A DNA stretch of 64,000 bases from an uncultured Alphaproteobacteria bacterium (GTDB lineage: Bacteria > Pseudomonadota > Alphaproteobacteria > Rhizobiales > Aestuariivirgaceae), in the NCBI GenBank assembly GCA_945957365.1, contig CAMFKI010000013.1, forward strand, positions 1 through 64,000. Direction: 5' to 3'. This document shows positions 18,260 through 29,078 of this stretch, in pieces. The notes under the pieces were generated by a model. It made no database searches and was not told the DNA's origin. It saw nothing but the letters and a program-made list of their open reading frames with translations. The first letter of the stretch is position 1. Each line of letters starts with the position of its first letter. Made by a program: the position numbers and the translations under genes.

Positions 18260-19228
18260 TCACCAGGGCGGCGCAATCGCAATGCTGGGCCGCGTCCTGC
18301 GGCAGTAGGTGAGGATGACGTCGGGCTGAACCTCGACCGATCCGCCTCTGTCGCTGTCGATCCTGTGCAGCGCGCCCGCCAATCGCTGGCGCGCTGTAGC
18401 CATCGTCTGCCGCCGCAGTTCATGTGGATCCGGCTTGAGGTCGTAGATGAAGGGGTTGGTGTTGATCTCGAACAGCATCGCCTTGCCCCCGGCCGTCGCA
18501 AAGTCCGCCCTGCCGAATTCGATGTTGGCGAAGGCGAAGGCCCGCGTGACGAATTCCGCGTAACGGTTGTCGCGCACCGCCTCGTTTTCCAGGGCGACGA
18601 TCGCGGGCGTCAGCAATTCCCACCGGCCGGTCTTGACCAGCCAGCTGTCATCGACGGCGATGTGATCGAGCACGGCCTCGCCCGCCACACCGAAGGCGCC
18701 CCATTTGTGCCACCGGCCATCGATCTTGTCCGAGGCGGTGCATTCGACCGCCAGCATGCTCGCGGCGACATGCCCGTTGCGCTTCAGCTCGTCGATCGTC
18801 TGATCCAGCGCCACCTGGTTCGGCACCAGAGCGGGAAGCGGCTTGATGTGCCCGGTCTCGAAGCGCAGGAACACCGGAAACCGGCGCGGCCGCGGATTGT
18901 CGTCGCAACGGTAGACGTTGAACGGATTGATGCCGCGCGCCGCCAGGCCGCGCAGCAGTTCGTAGCGCAGCTTGACACGGGCCGGGTCGTTCAGCGTCCT
19001 GAGCCCGGTTGCTGCGATGGCGTGGTGCAGCGAGGCGGCGATCTGCAGGTCGAATCCCGACAGGCGTTCGAGATCGCAGAAGACGTAGGTGGCGGCCGGC
19101 AACTGGGTCTGGCGGGCGATCCGGTCATAGCTCTCGACCCGGATTTCGGGGAGGGCGCAGCCGAAGCCAGGACCGGTCAGGCTGGTGAGCGCTGCCGTCC
19201 AGGCTGCTGTGGTCAGGAATACGATCAT
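18260..19228 (-). CDS. ATP-grasp-like protein of unknown function
   Basis: This is a 322-residue protein. A Rossmann-like first third ends in a LNDPARVKLRYELLRGL segment like the link before the ATP-grasp fold. FPVFLRFETGH follows as a possible nucleotide-binding strand. The end of the fold, FANIEFGRADF followed by FEINTNPFI, has the paired acid and E-x-N that bind magnesium in this superfamily. ATG 19228 lacks a clear ribosome site. It is the second ATP-grasp-like gene of the locus, divergent from the DUF6065 gene across 94 bases. A role in joining an amino acid or acid group to the glycan is inferred from context only. Confidence 0.6.
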   Translation of the reverse strand: MIVFLTTAAWTAALTSLTGPGFGCALPEIRVESYDRIARQTQLPAATYVFCDLERLSGFDLQIAASLHHAIAATGLRTLNDPARVKLRYELLRGLAARGINPFNVYRCDDNPRPRRFPVFLRFETGHIKPLPALVPNQVALDQTIDELKRNGHVAASMLAVECTASDKIDGRWHKWGAFGVAGEAVLDHIAVDDSWLVKTGRWELLTPAIVALENEAVRDNRYAEFVTRAFAFANIEFGRADFATAGGKAMLFEINTNPFIYDLKPDPHELRRQTMATARQRLAGALHRIDSDRGGSVEVQPDVILTYCRRTRPSIAIAPPW

Positions 19229-19322
19229 CGTCGCGGCGGCGCCCAGTAATTTCCGTGCGGTCCCATTCGTGCCTGTTGTATGGTCGACGGCACAAGGCGA
19301 GTAAAGCGAAAGTCAGGCGAGA

Positions 19323-20051
19323 GTGATCTTCTATCGCATTCATGACCGCGCCCCGCAGGTCAGGCCGGGCAGCACCTCACGCGAATGGATGGACCAGACC
19401 CGGGAGACATTCGCCTATCGCTGTCTTCCGTTGACCATCGCCAATGCCTGCGGCTGGGAATTGCTTCTCCCCTGCGACGTCGAGGCGGAATGGAACGGCG
19501 GTCCTGAGATTTCCGATCTCGCGGTGCGGGTCGATGCCGGCGATTGGGGCGAGGGGCGCATCGCCACCTCGCATTTCGGCCATGGCATCCTCACCTTTCA
19601 CACCGGCTATATCGTCCGCACCGAGAAGGATGTGGCGACCCTGGCGCGCGGCGCGCCGAACTGGCCGCGTGCCGGCATTTCACCGCTCGAAGGCCTGGTC
19701 GAAACCGACTGGCTGCCCTTCACCTTCACCATGAACTGGATGTTCACGGCGCCGGGCAAGGTGCGCTTCCGGTCGGGAGAGCCGTTCTGTTTCCTGCTGC
19801 CCGTCGACATCGGCGCCGTGGAGGCGCGGGAGCCGCGGATCATGGCCATCGACGAGGCGCCCGACGTGGCCGCCGGATTTGCGGAATGGTCTTCCCTGCG
19901 CAAGGAATTCAATGCCCGGCTGGCCGCGCGTGACCCGGATGCCGCGAAGGAGCGCTGGCAGAAGTGGTATACCCGCGGCGTGAGCCCCGATGGCGCGCCG
20001 GCGCCCACGCAGCACCGGAGCAAGCTTCACCTGCGACCGCCGCGCGGGTGA
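19323..20051 (+). CDS. DUF6065 family protein
   Basis: This is a 242-residue cytoplasmic protein that opens with GTG at 19323. The N-terminal half (CLPLTIANACGWELLLP, FGHGILTFHTGYI) and MNWMFTAPG in the middle match what I know of the DUF6065 family, found beside glycosyltransferase and ATP-grasp genes in alphaproteobacteria. It has no membrane segment. Conserved Trp and Cys residues in ANACGWEL hint at a sugar- or cofactor-binding pocket but no activity is known. It closes the polysaccharide region. Confidence 0.65.
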   Translation: MIFYRIHDRAPQVRPGSTSREWMDQTRETFAYRCLPLTIANACGWELLLPCDVEAEWNGGPEISDLAVRVDAGDWGEGRIATSHFGHGILTFHTGYIVRTEKDVATLARGAPNWPRAGISPLEGLVETDWLPFTFTMNWMFTAPGKVRFRSGEPFCFLLPVDIGAVEAREPRIMAIDEAPDVAAGFAEWSSLRKEFNARLAARDPDAAKERWQKWYTRGVSPDGAPAPTQHRSKLHLRPPRG

Positions 20052-20133
20052 TCGCCGCGGAACATGCGGCAGGCGTGAGGCCAGGGCGGGAACTCCCGCT
20101 CCGGCGGCTTGTTGGTGGTCGCGAGCGCGGTCG

Positions 20134-20397
20134 TCACACCCGCTTCATCGAGATCCCGAGCTTCGTGTAGTCGACACGGTAGAACCCATCGCTTCCGGTG
20201 ACCACCGCATCGGGCCGCACCTTCAGCACGTCCTGGGCCATCACGCCCTCGAAACGCGCGTCACCGTCGAGATAGCGGAACTGGTAGAGGGGAAGGCCGA
20301 AGGCCGTGGCCCCGACCTCGACGATGTCGGCCTTGAGGCGGACATCCGAAATCGGCGGCGGAGGCGGCGGGCCGAGGGGAAGATCATTCGTGTCCAT
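20134..20397 (-). CDS. Free-standing S74-like intramolecular chaperone domain protein
   Basis: This is an 87-residue protein. A 16-residue Pro-rich leader is followed by SDVRLKADIVEVG and FEGVMAQDVL, the signature of the peptidase S74/endosialidase chaperone domain found at the C-terminus of phage tail spikes. S17 and K22 keep the spacing of the S-D-x-R-x-K self-cleaving dyad, so cleavage would release only the leader. No tail-spike gene is attached and no phage gene is near. Short versions of this kind occur in Hyphomicrobiales with no known role. ATG 20397 is the only reasonable start. Confidence 0.7.
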   Translation of the reverse strand: MDTNDLPLGPPPPPPISDVRLKADIVEVGATAFGLPLYQFRYLDGDARFEGVMAQDVLKVRPDAVVTGSDGFYRVDYTKLGISMKRV

Positions 20398-20477
20398 GGC
20401 GGATCTCCGATTATGAGCGTCTGACACTTTACCTATGTGCAACCGATTGTGAAGCGGGTTCGCAGAGGCCGGCAGGG

Positions 20478-21830
20478 CTAGCGCCGCAGCCACGCCGGCA
20501 GCCACGCGCCATGCGCGGCGATGAGCTCGTCGACCAACTGCCAGATCTGGCCGAGGTCGAGTTCCGCCGCCGTATGCGGATCCATCATCGCGGCGTGATA
20601 GACGTGCTGGCGGTTTTCCTCCATCAGCGCCGCGACGGTGAGTTCCTGGACATTGATGTTGGTGCGGATCAGGGCCGTGAGCTGCGGCGGCAGCGCGCCG
20701 ATCATGGTGGGCTGGATGCCATTGGCGTCGACGAGGCAGGGCACCTCGGCCGCGCAGGATGCTGGCAGTGAGGTGATGGCGCCGTTGTTGCGCAGGTTGC
20801 CGTAGATCACCGAGGGTTCGCCCGTCCACACCGAGTTGAGGATGGAGGAGGCATATTCATGCGAGGCCCTGACCTCGATCCTCTCCGCCGTGCGGAATGC
20901 CTCCGCTTCGCTCGACCAGCGCGCCACCTGCTCGATGCAACGCTTGGGGTATTCATCGAGCGGGATGCCGAAGCGCTCGATCAGGTCCTCTCGGCCCTCC
21001 TTGATGAAGTAGGGCGTGTATTCGGCGAAATGCTCCGAGCTTTCGGTGACGAAGTAGCCGAGCCGCTTCAGCATCTCGTAGCGCACCTTGTTGGGGCAGC
21101 GGGTGTTCCAGTGCGAGGGCTTGGGGAATCGGCCTTCCTCGTAACCCCTGAGGAGCTCGGGATAGAGATTGCGATAGCTGCCGTCTGCCAGACGATGCTC
21201 GAATTGCAGGTAGAAGGCCATGTGGTTGATGCCGGCGGCGCGGTAGCGGATCTCGGAGAGCGGAATGTCGAGGTCACGCGCCAGCTCGTAGGCCGTGCCC
21301 TGCACCGAGTGGCACAGGCCCACCTGGCGGATCGCAGGATACTTCTCGGCGATGGCCCAGGTGTTGATGGCCATCGGGTTCACATATTGCAGCATGATGG
21401 CCTTGGGGCAGACGGCCAGCATGTCCTCGCAGATCTTCCACAGATGCGGCACGGTGCGAAGGCCCCGCATGATGCCGCCGACGCCCAGCGTGTCGGCGAT
21501 GGTCTGGCGCAGGCCGAAGCGCTTGGGCACCTCGAAGTCGGTCACCGTGCAGGGCTGGTAGCCGCCGATCTGGAAGGCGACGATCACGAAGTCGGCGTTC
21601 TCGAGCGCGCGGCGCTGGTCGGAATGGGTTTCGACGCGGGCCGTCACGCCGAGCGACTGCACGATCTTGCGCGCCACGAGGTCCGATTCGGCCAGGCGTT
21701 GCGGATCGATGTCCATGAGCGCGATGGTGGCGCCCGACAGTGCCGGGCGCATGAGGACGTCGCCCACGATGTTCTTCATGAACACGGTGGAGCCGGCGCC
21801 GATGAAGGCGATGCGGGGGGAATGTGCCAT
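20478..21830 (-). CDS. melA: Alpha-galactosidase/alpha-glucosidase, glycoside hydrolase family 4
   Basis: This is a 450-residue cytoplasmic GH4 enzyme, which cleaves alpha-galactosides by an NAD- and Mn-dependent redox/elimination mechanism. FIGAGST (9-15) binds NAD. QYVNPMAIN (149-157), C173 in GLCHSVQGT and H203 in GINHMAFYL are the metal and active-site residues. Length and motifs fit MelA more than the 6-phospho-glucosidases, and there is no PTS gene nearby. It is downstream of the AraC regulator on the same strand (gap 71) and close to an ABC sugar importer and a GH42 gene, so it works on imported galactosides. Confidence 0.92.
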   Translation of the reverse strand: MAHSPRIAFIGAGSTVFMKNIVGDVLMRPALSGATIALMDIDPQRLAESDLVARKIVQSLGVTARVETHSDQRRALENADFVIVAFQIGGYQPCTVTDFEVPKRFGLRQTIADTLGVGGIMRGLRTVPHLWKICEDMLAVCPKAIMLQYVNPMAINTWAIAEKYPAIRQVGLCHSVQGTAYELARDLDIPLSEIRYRAAGINHMAFYLQFEHRLADGSYRNLYPELLRGYEEGRFPKPSHWNTRCPNKVRYEMLKRLGYFVTESSEHFAEYTPYFIKEGREDLIERFGIPLDEYPKRCIEQVARWSSEAEAFRTAERIEVRASHEYASSILNSVWTGEPSVIYGNLRNNGAITSLPASCAAEVPCLVDANGIQPTMIGALPPQLTALIRTNINVQELTVAALMEENRQHVYHAAMMDPHTAAELDLGQIWQLVDELIAAHGAWLPAWLRR

Positions 21831-21901
21831 GGTGTCAGACTGTGTCCGGCGCGCCCCGAAATCAATCGCGGCCAGCGGCGAATGCTTCCGAAATCGTAAG
21901 G

Positions 21902-22837
21902 TCAGGCCGCCTTGGTGATGCGCTCATAGCCCTGGCGGAAGGCCGCCGGGCTCTGGCGGAAGCGCTGCGCGAAGGCCGTGTAGAAGCTCGACAGCGAGTT
22001 GAAGCCGCAGTCGAAGGCGATGGTGGCGACCGACAGGTCGGTGGCGATCAGCATGGATTGCGCCATGTCCAGCCGGTGGCGGGTGATGGCCTGCTTGATG
22101 GTGAGGCCCACGGCGCGCTTGAACAGCGACATGGCGTAATTGGGGTGGAGATCCGCGGCGCGGGCGACGTCGTCGGCCGAAATGCCTTCCAGCGCATGCT
22201 CGCCGATGAACTGCGCCATCCTCTCGACCTTCACCGCGCGGTCGTGGTCATGTCCGAGGTGGCCGGCGGCGGGGTTCTGGCGGGCGGTTTCGCGCAGGTC
22301 GCGCCAGCCTTCGCGGTCCAGCCGCTGGATGCGGGCCGAGAGTTCGCTGCGGACGATCTGCTCCAGCTGGCCGTCGCCTGCAAGGAGATCGCTGCGCCAT
22401 TGCTGGAAGACGTCGCGGTCATAGGGCTTGACGTCGAGGGCCTCGATCACCGCGCCACGGAAGATTGCGGAGCGCAGCTCGCTCAGCGCCGGAAGCTCCA
22501 GGAAGGTGGCCATGGGCACATAGAGCACCACGAAACGCGCATCCCGCGAGCAGTCGGTCACCTGGTGCGGGATCATGCCCCAGAACAGGGCCAGCCGCCC
22601 GGCGGTCAGCTCCATCACCCGGCCATCGAACCAGTAGGTCATGGCGCCGGCGAGCACGAAATTGAGCTCCACCTGGCTGTGCATGTGGGGCCGCGGCATG
22701 GGCCGCACCTCGAGCGTCGATCCCGCGCAGAAGCGGTGGTCACCGAAAACGACGACCGGGTGCCCCCGGTCCATCTCCGGATGGGCGGGAACGCTTTCAT
22801 CCCGGTAGGGGGCCTGTCTCGGCGTGACCTTCGGCAT
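21902..22837 (-). CDS. AraC family regulator of galactoside genes
   Basis: This is a 311-residue regulator. The N-terminal cupin-like sensor contains HMHSQVELNFVLAG and FWGMIPHQV at residues of about 50-95. The C-terminal AraC domain has two helix-turn-helix units, ISADDVARAADLHPNYAMSL and SVATIAFDCGFNSLSSFYTA, around 220-290. It is divergent from the binding-protein gene across 148 bases and upstream of melA, so it most likely activates both directions in response to a galactoside. The layout resembles MelR. Confidence 0.88.
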   Translation of the reverse strand: MPKVTPRQAPYRDESVPAHPEMDRGHPVVVFGDHRFCAGSTLEVRPMPRPHMHSQVELNFVLAGAMTYWFDGRVMELTAGRLALFWGMIPHQVTDCSRDARFVVLYVPMATFLELPALSELRSAIFRGAVIEALDVKPYDRDVFQQWRSDLLAGDGQLEQIVRSELSARIQRLDREGWRDLRETARQNPAAGHLGHDHDRAVKVERMAQFIGEHALEGISADDVARAADLHPNYAMSLFKRAVGLTIKQAITRHRLDMAQSMLIATDLSVATIAFDCGFNSLSSFYTAFAQRFRQSPAAFRQGYERITKAA

Positions 22838-22985
22838 GTGCTTAGAATTCCGGAAGGTATCGAGGGGGTTTCGGTAGAAACTTGCCGGTTCTTACGCGCA
22901 TGGTCAAGCATCCATGACGGCAAAAAACAACCGCCGCATGCAGAACGGCATCGCCGCCAATGGTGGCGGCATTGGGAGGACATCG

Positions 22986-24215
22986 ATGACTATCCTGAAA
23001 GGCCTGCTCGGCCTCGGCTTCGCCATGGCCCTTTCCGCCAGCACCGCGCTGGCGGGGCAACTCGTGATCAATTCGGACCAGTCGGACCCGGCGCCCAAGA
23101 AGGCGATGGAGGAGCTGATCGCCGGCTTCGAGGCCGCCAACCCCGACATCAAGGTGAAATGGAACAATTTCGACCACGAAGGCTACAAGGCGGCGATCCG
23201 CAATTTCCTGACCGCCGATCCGCCGGACGTCGCCGCCTGGTACGCCGGCAACCGCATGGCGCCCTTCGTCAAGGCCGGACTGTTCGAGCCCGTCGACGAT
23301 GTCTGGGCCGCCAACGGCTTCAACGATCAGCTGAAATCCGCCGCCGCCTCGATGACCATCGACGGCAAGAAGTGGGGCGTTCCCTACACCTATTACCAGT
23401 GGGGCATCTACTACAACAAGGACGCCTACAAGAAGGCCGGCGTCGAGGTGCCGAAGACCTGGGACGAGTTCGTCTCCAACTGCGCCAAGTTCAAGGCGGC
23501 GGGCATCGACTGCCTGACCACCGGCACCAAGGCCCTGTGGCCGGCCGCCGGCATCTTCGACTATCTCGACCTGCGCGTGAACGGCTACGACTTCCACATG
23601 GACCTCGCCAACGGCAAGATTCCGTGGACGGATGATCGCGTAAAGAAGGTCTTCGCCGAGTGGGCCAAGATCCAGCCCTACACCTCGGCCAACCATGCCG
23701 CCATCGACTGGCAGGACGCCGCCGCACTGCTCTCGCAGGGCAAGGCCGCCAACTACGTCATGGGCAACTTCGCCGTCGCCACCTTCAAGGAGGGCGGCAT
23801 GACGGATGACACGCTCGGCTTCATGATGTTCCCCGAGATCACCCCCGGCGTGCCGCGCGCCGAGGAGGCCCCGACCGACACCTTCCACATCCCGTCGGGC
23901 GCCAAGAACAAGGAGGACGCCAAGAAGTTCCTCGCCTATCTGGGCTCGCCCGAGGCCCAGACCAAGATGAACGCCACGCTGGGCCAGCTTCCCACCAACA
24001 ACAAGTCGACGGTGGGCGATGATCCCTTCCTGAAACAGGGCTTCGAGATGCTGTCCACCGCGACGGCGCTGGCGCAGTTCTTCGACCGTGATGCGCCAGC
24101 CGACATGGCCAAGGCCGGCATGGAAGGCTTCCAGGAGTTCATGGTGAAGCCCGAGGACCTCGACAAGATCCTGGCGCGTCTCGAGAAGACCCGCCAGAAG
24201 GTCTACGCACAGTAA
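22986..24215 (+). CDS. Sugar ABC transporter substrate-binding protein (family 1)
   Basis: This is a 409-residue periplasmic protein. ATG 22986 has GGGAGGA just upstream and starts a signal peptide cleaved after ALA near residue 21. The mature part is a MalE-like two-lobed binding protein (NPDIKVKWNNFDHEGY, GKKWGVPYTYYQWGIYYN). Aromatic residues YTYYQW are typical of the sugar-stacking site. It is the first gene of the importer operon and is followed by a hairpin that would keep its mRNA level above that of the permeases. Substrate inferred from neighbours: alpha- or beta-galactosides. Confidence 0.92.
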   Translation: MTILKGLLGLGFAMALSASTALAGQLVINSDQSDPAPKKAMEELIAGFEAANPDIKVKWNNFDHEGYKAAIRNFLTADPPDVAAWYAGNRMAPFVKAGLFEPVDDVWAANGFNDQLKSAAASMTIDGKKWGVPYTYYQWGIYYNKDAYKKAGVEVPKTWDEFVSNCAKFKAAGIDCLTTGTKALWPAAGIFDYLDLRVNGYDFHMDLANGKIPWTDDRVKKVFAEWAKIQPYTSANHAAIDWQDAAALLSQGKAANYVMGNFAVATFKEGGMTDDTLGFMMFPEITPGVPRAEEAPTDTFHIPSGAKNKEDAKKFLAYLGSPEAQTKMNATLGQLPTNNKSTVGDDPFLKQGFEMLSTATALAQFFDRDAPADMAKAGMEGFQEFMVKPEDLDKILARLEKTRQKVYAQ

Positions 24216-24223
24216 GCCAGAAT

Positions 24224-24248
24224 GGCCGGGCCTCCGCGGAGCCCGGCC
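24224..24248 (+). terminator. Intra-operon hairpin after the binding-protein gene
   Basis: GGCCGGGC (24224-24231) pairs with GCCCGGCC (24241-24248) around a 9-base loop, nine bases after the TAA. There is no long T run. Such hairpins between a binding-protein gene and its permease genes usually act as mRNA stabilisers or partial terminators that set the protein ratio. Confidence 0.6.
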
Positions 24249-24283
24249 GTCTCCTTCCCCTTCACCCGAGGCGGGCAGTCACC

Positions 24284-25177
24284 ATGGCCTTGCAACGTTC
24301 CTCCCGTTGGTCCCAAAGGCGGCTCGCGCCGTGGCTGTTTCTCGCCCCGGGTGCCTTGTTGTTCCTTCTCTATGTCATCATCCCCATCGGCCAGTCGATC
24401 TGGATCAGCTTCTACGACTGGGATGGGCTGGGGGCGGCGAAGTGGATCGGACTTCGCAATTATTCCGACCTCATCGACGACGACAGCTTCTATACCTCGC
24501 TCTACAACAACATGTGGTGGCTGGTGCTCTATCTCCTCGCCATCCCGGCGGGGCTCGCCATCGCGCTGTTCCTGAACCAGACGGTCACCGGCATCCGGCT
24601 CTACAAGTCGCTGTTCTTCTTTCCCTTCGTCATCAGCCAGGTGGTGGTGGGCCTGATCTTCTCGTGGTTCTACGCGCCGGATTTCGGGCTCCTGCCGCGC
24701 ATCATCGGCTTCTTCACCGGCACGCAGACGGCGATCCTCGCGGACGAGCGCTACGCCACCTTCGGCATCATCGCCGCGGGGCTGTGGCCGCAGATCGCCT
24801 ATTGCATGATCCTGTATCTCACGGGTCTCAACAACATCAACCCGGAGCAGGTCGAAGCCGCGCGCATGGACAATGCCAAGGGTTTCGCCATGCTGTGGTA
24901 CATCGTCATCCCGCAACTCAGGCCCGCCACCTTCATCGCGCTCGTCGTCACGGTGATCGGCGCGCTGCGCTCCTTCGACCTCGTCTCGATCATGACGGCG
25001 GGCGGGCCCTATGGCTCGACGCGCGTGCTCTCCTATTTCATGTATGAGCAATCGCTCTCGGAATATGGCACGGCCATGGGCTATGGCGCGGCCATCGCGG
25101 TCGTTCTCTTCGCCATCATGCTGGTCTTCATCAGCCTGTTCATCACGCGCATGCTGATGCAGGAAAGGAACGCCTGA
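24284..25177 (+). CDS. Sugar ABC transporter permease (MalF-like)
   Basis: This is a 297-residue inner-membrane protein with six hydrophobic segments. The EAA loop that contacts the ATPase is visible as VEAARMDNAKGFAMLWYIVI near residue 195. It pairs with the next permease to form the membrane channel. The stop shares a base with the next ATG. The ATG at 24284 lies 68 bases after the binding-protein stop. Confidence 0.93.
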   Translation: MALQRSSRWSQRRLAPWLFLAPGALLFLLYVIIPIGQSIWISFYDWDGLGAAKWIGLRNYSDLIDDDSFYTSLYNNMWWLVLYLLAIPAGLAIALFLNQTVTGIRLYKSLFFFPFVISQVVVGLIFSWFYAPDFGLLPRIIGFFTGTQTAILADERYATFGIIAAGLWPQIAYCMILYLTGLNNINPEQVEAARMDNAKGFAMLWYIVIPQLRPATFIALVVTVIGALRSFDLVSIMTAGGPYGSTRVLSYFMYEQSLSEYGTAMGYGAAIAVVLFAIMLVFISLFITRMLMQERNA

Positions 25178-26028
25178 TGTTCCCGCGCCCCATCCAGAAA
25201 TCCGCCCCGTGGCTGCAGGCCTCCTACAAGGTGCTGCTGCCCATCGCCCTCATCGTCTGGCTGCTGCCGCTGATCGGCATCGCCGTCACCTCGATCCGCC
25301 CGTCCTCCGACCTGGCGGCAGGCAACTACTTCGGATGGCCGACGCGCTTTGCCGGTGTCGAGAATTATACCGCGGTGTTCCAGAACTCGAATATCGGCTG
25401 GTACATCCTCAATTCCTTCAAGGTGACGATCCCGACGGTGATCGGCGCGGTGGGGCTGTCCTGCCTCACCGGCTTCGCGCTGGCGGTCTACAAGTTCCGG
25501 CTGAATCTCGTCGTCTTCTTCATGTTCGTCGCCGGCAATTTCGTGCCCTTCCAGATTCTCGCCATCCCGGTGCGCAATCTCACGGTGCAGCTCGGACTTT
25601 ACGACACGATCACCGGGCTCGTGCTGTTCCACGTGGCCTTCCAGACCGGCTTCTGCACCCTGTTCATGCGCAACTTCATCAAGGCGCTGCCCTTCGCGCT
25701 GATCGAGAGCGCACGGGTCGAGGGCGTGAGCGAATGGAAGATTTTCCGCCACATCGTGCTGCCGCTGATGCGGCCCGCCATCGCCGCACTCGCGGTGTTG
25801 ATCTTCACCTTCGTGTGGAACGACTATTTCTGGGCCACCATCATGGCGCAGTCGGCCGACGTGCGGCCCGTGACCGCCGGCATGAACGAGCTCAAGGGCC
25901 AGTGGAAGGTGGCATGGGAGCTGATCACCGCGGCCTCCATCGTCGCGGCGCTGCCGCCGGTCGCGATGTTCTTCCTGATGCAGAAACACTTCATCGCCGG
26001 CTTGACGCTCGGCGCCACCAAGGGATGA
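25177..26028 (+). CDS. Sugar ABC transporter permease (MalG-like)
   Basis: This is a 283-residue six-span permease. The EAA loop IESARVEGVSEWKIFRHIVL lies near residue 175, and WNDYFWATIMAQ follows in the fifth span as in MalG. It overlaps the previous gene by one base and ends three bases before the ATPase gene. Together with the MalF-like protein it forms a heterodimeric pore for the imported galactoside. Confidence 0.93.
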   Translation: MFPRPIQKSAPWLQASYKVLLPIALIVWLLPLIGIAVTSIRPSSDLAAGNYFGWPTRFAGVENYTAVFQNSNIGWYILNSFKVTIPTVIGAVGLSCLTGFALAVYKFRLNLVVFFMFVAGNFVPFQILAIPVRNLTVQLGLYDTITGLVLFHVAFQTGFCTLFMRNFIKALPFALIESARVEGVSEWKIFRHIVLPLMRPAIAALAVLIFTFVWNDYFWATIMAQSADVRPVTAGMNELKGQWKVAWELITAASIVAALPPVAMFFLMQKHFIAGLTLGATKG

Positions 26029-26031
26029 GAC

Positions 26032-27119
<1,088 letters not shown>

Positions 27120-27123
<4 letters not shown>

Positions 27124-29078
27124 GCCTCGGCGTCTGCTATTACCCCGAACACTGGCCGGAAAGCTGGTGGGAACAGGACGCGCGGCGCATGCGCGAGATC
27201 GGCATCGAATTCGTGCGCATCGGCGAATTCGCCTGGTCGCGCTATGAGCCCGAGCGGGGGAAGTTCGACTGGGGCTGGCTCGACCGCGCCATGGACGTGC
27301 TGGGCAAGGCGGGGCTCAAGATCGTGCTCGGCACGCCCACCTGCACGCCGCCCAAATGGCTGGTGGACGATAATCCGGAGATGATCCCCGTCGACGAGCA
27401 GGGCCGCCCGCGCGGCTTCGGCTCGCGCCGGCATTACACTTTCTCTTCGAAGGACTATTGGGAGGAAAGCCGGCGTATCGTCGAGATTCTCTCGAAACGA
27501 TATGGCAATCACCCGGCTCTCGTCGGCTGGCAGACCGACAATGAATATGGCTGCCATGATTCGATCCTCTCATGGAGCGCCACCGACCTCGCCGCTTTCC
27601 AGGAATGGCTCCGCCGCAAGTACCAGTCGCCCGAGCAGCTGAACGAGGCCTGGGGCAATGCCTTCTGGTCGATGGAGGTGACGCGCTTCGACCAGGTGAG
27701 CCTGCCGAACCTCGCGGTGACCGAGACCAACCCGGCTGCGCGGCTCGATTTCTGGCGCTTCCATTCCGAACAGGTGGCGGCCTATGACGCCATGCAGTGC
27801 GCGGTCATCCGCGCCCATTCACCCGGCCGCTGGGTCACCCACAACTTCATGGGCTTCTTCAACGAATTCGATCACTGGGCGGTGGGCGACAACCTCGACC
27901 TCGCCTCATGGGACTCCTACCCCATCGGCTTCGTCGAGCGCTTCCCCTTCACGGAGGCCGAGAAGAACCGCTGGGCGCTGACGTCCCACCCCGACATCGC
28001 CGCCTTCCACCACGATCTCTATCGCGGCGTGGGCCATGGCCGCTTCTGGGTGATGGAGCAGCAGCCGGGGCCGGTGAACTGGGCGCCGTGGAACCCGGTG
28101 CCCAAGCCCGGCATGGTGCGGCTATGGACCTGGGAGGCCATCGCCCATGGCGCCGAGGTGGTGAGTTACTTCCGCTGGCGTCAGGCCACCTTCGCGCAGG
28201 AGCAGATGCATGCGGGGTTGAACCTGCCCGGCTTGCACGAGCTGTCGCAGGGCGGTCGCGAGGCGCAAACGGTTGGCGTCGAGATCAAGGCCGTGGGCCC
28301 GCTGCCGCAGACGGCGAAGGCCCCAGTCGCCATCGTCTATGACTACGAGTCCGCATGGATCACCCGCATCCAGCCGCAGGGTGCGGACTTCCGCTACTAT
28401 GAACTGGTGTTCCGCTGGTACGAGGCGGTTCGGCGGCTGGGGCTCGATGTCGATTTCGTGCGGCCCGGCGCGTCGCTTGCGGGCTACGCACTCGTCCTCG
28501 TGCCCAGCCTGCTGCATGTGAGCGATGCGGCGGAGAAGGCCCTCGCTGCGGCTGACGGCATCGTACTCTATGGCCCGCGCAGCGGATCGAAGACGCGCAA
28601 CTACGCCATCCCGGCCAACCTCCCGCCGGGGCCGCTGCAGCCGCTCGTCAGGCTGCGCGTGCTGGAAGTGTCTTCGCTGCGCCCGGGGCTTTCCCTGGCG
28701 GTCACGGGTGCCGTCGCCGGGGCGGGCCGGCGCTGGCGCGACGTGGCCGAAGTGCAGGGCGCCGATGTGCTGGCCCGCTTTGGCGACGGCGGTGCGGCGG
28801 TGTCCGCGGCGGGCCGTCACCACTATCTCGCCTGTTGGCCGGACGAGGCACTGCTGCATGGCACGCTGAAGCTCGTCTGCGCCAAGGCTTCTCTCCCGGT
28901 GCTGGAACTCCCCGAGGCCATCCGACTGCGCCGCCGCGGCGGGCTGCTCTTCGCATTCAACTACGGCGACGAGACATGGCGCGTTCCCGGCTCGCACGCA
29001 GCGCTGCTCGGCACCTCTGCCGTGCCGCCGCAGGGAGTTGCCATTCTCAGTCCCGCACCGCGTGCGGGGCAGGGCTAG
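27120..29078 (+). CDS. Beta-galactosidase, glycoside hydrolase family 42
   Basis: This is a 652-residue cytoplasmic enzyme with a TIM-barrel domain (about 1-380), a GATase-like trimer domain (about 390-590) and a short beta C-terminal domain. The acid/base E142 follows N141 in [10 protein letters not shown]. The nucleophile E313 is in [14 protein letters not shown]. No signal peptide is present, so its substrate is imported. GTG 27120 is fixed by the GTGA overlap with the ATPase gene. The 3' end overlaps the convergent flavin-type oxidase gene by 32 bases. Confidence 0.94.

Noticed and set aside
20134..20397. Remnant prophage
   Set aside because: The S74-like protein is the only phage-like feature; there is no tail, capsid, integrase or attachment repeat around it.
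18124..20477. Mobile element bounded by the two LPLG-polyproline copies
   Set aside because: The similarity covers only about 28 bases of proline codons in inverted orientation, with no transposase, terminal repeat or target duplication.
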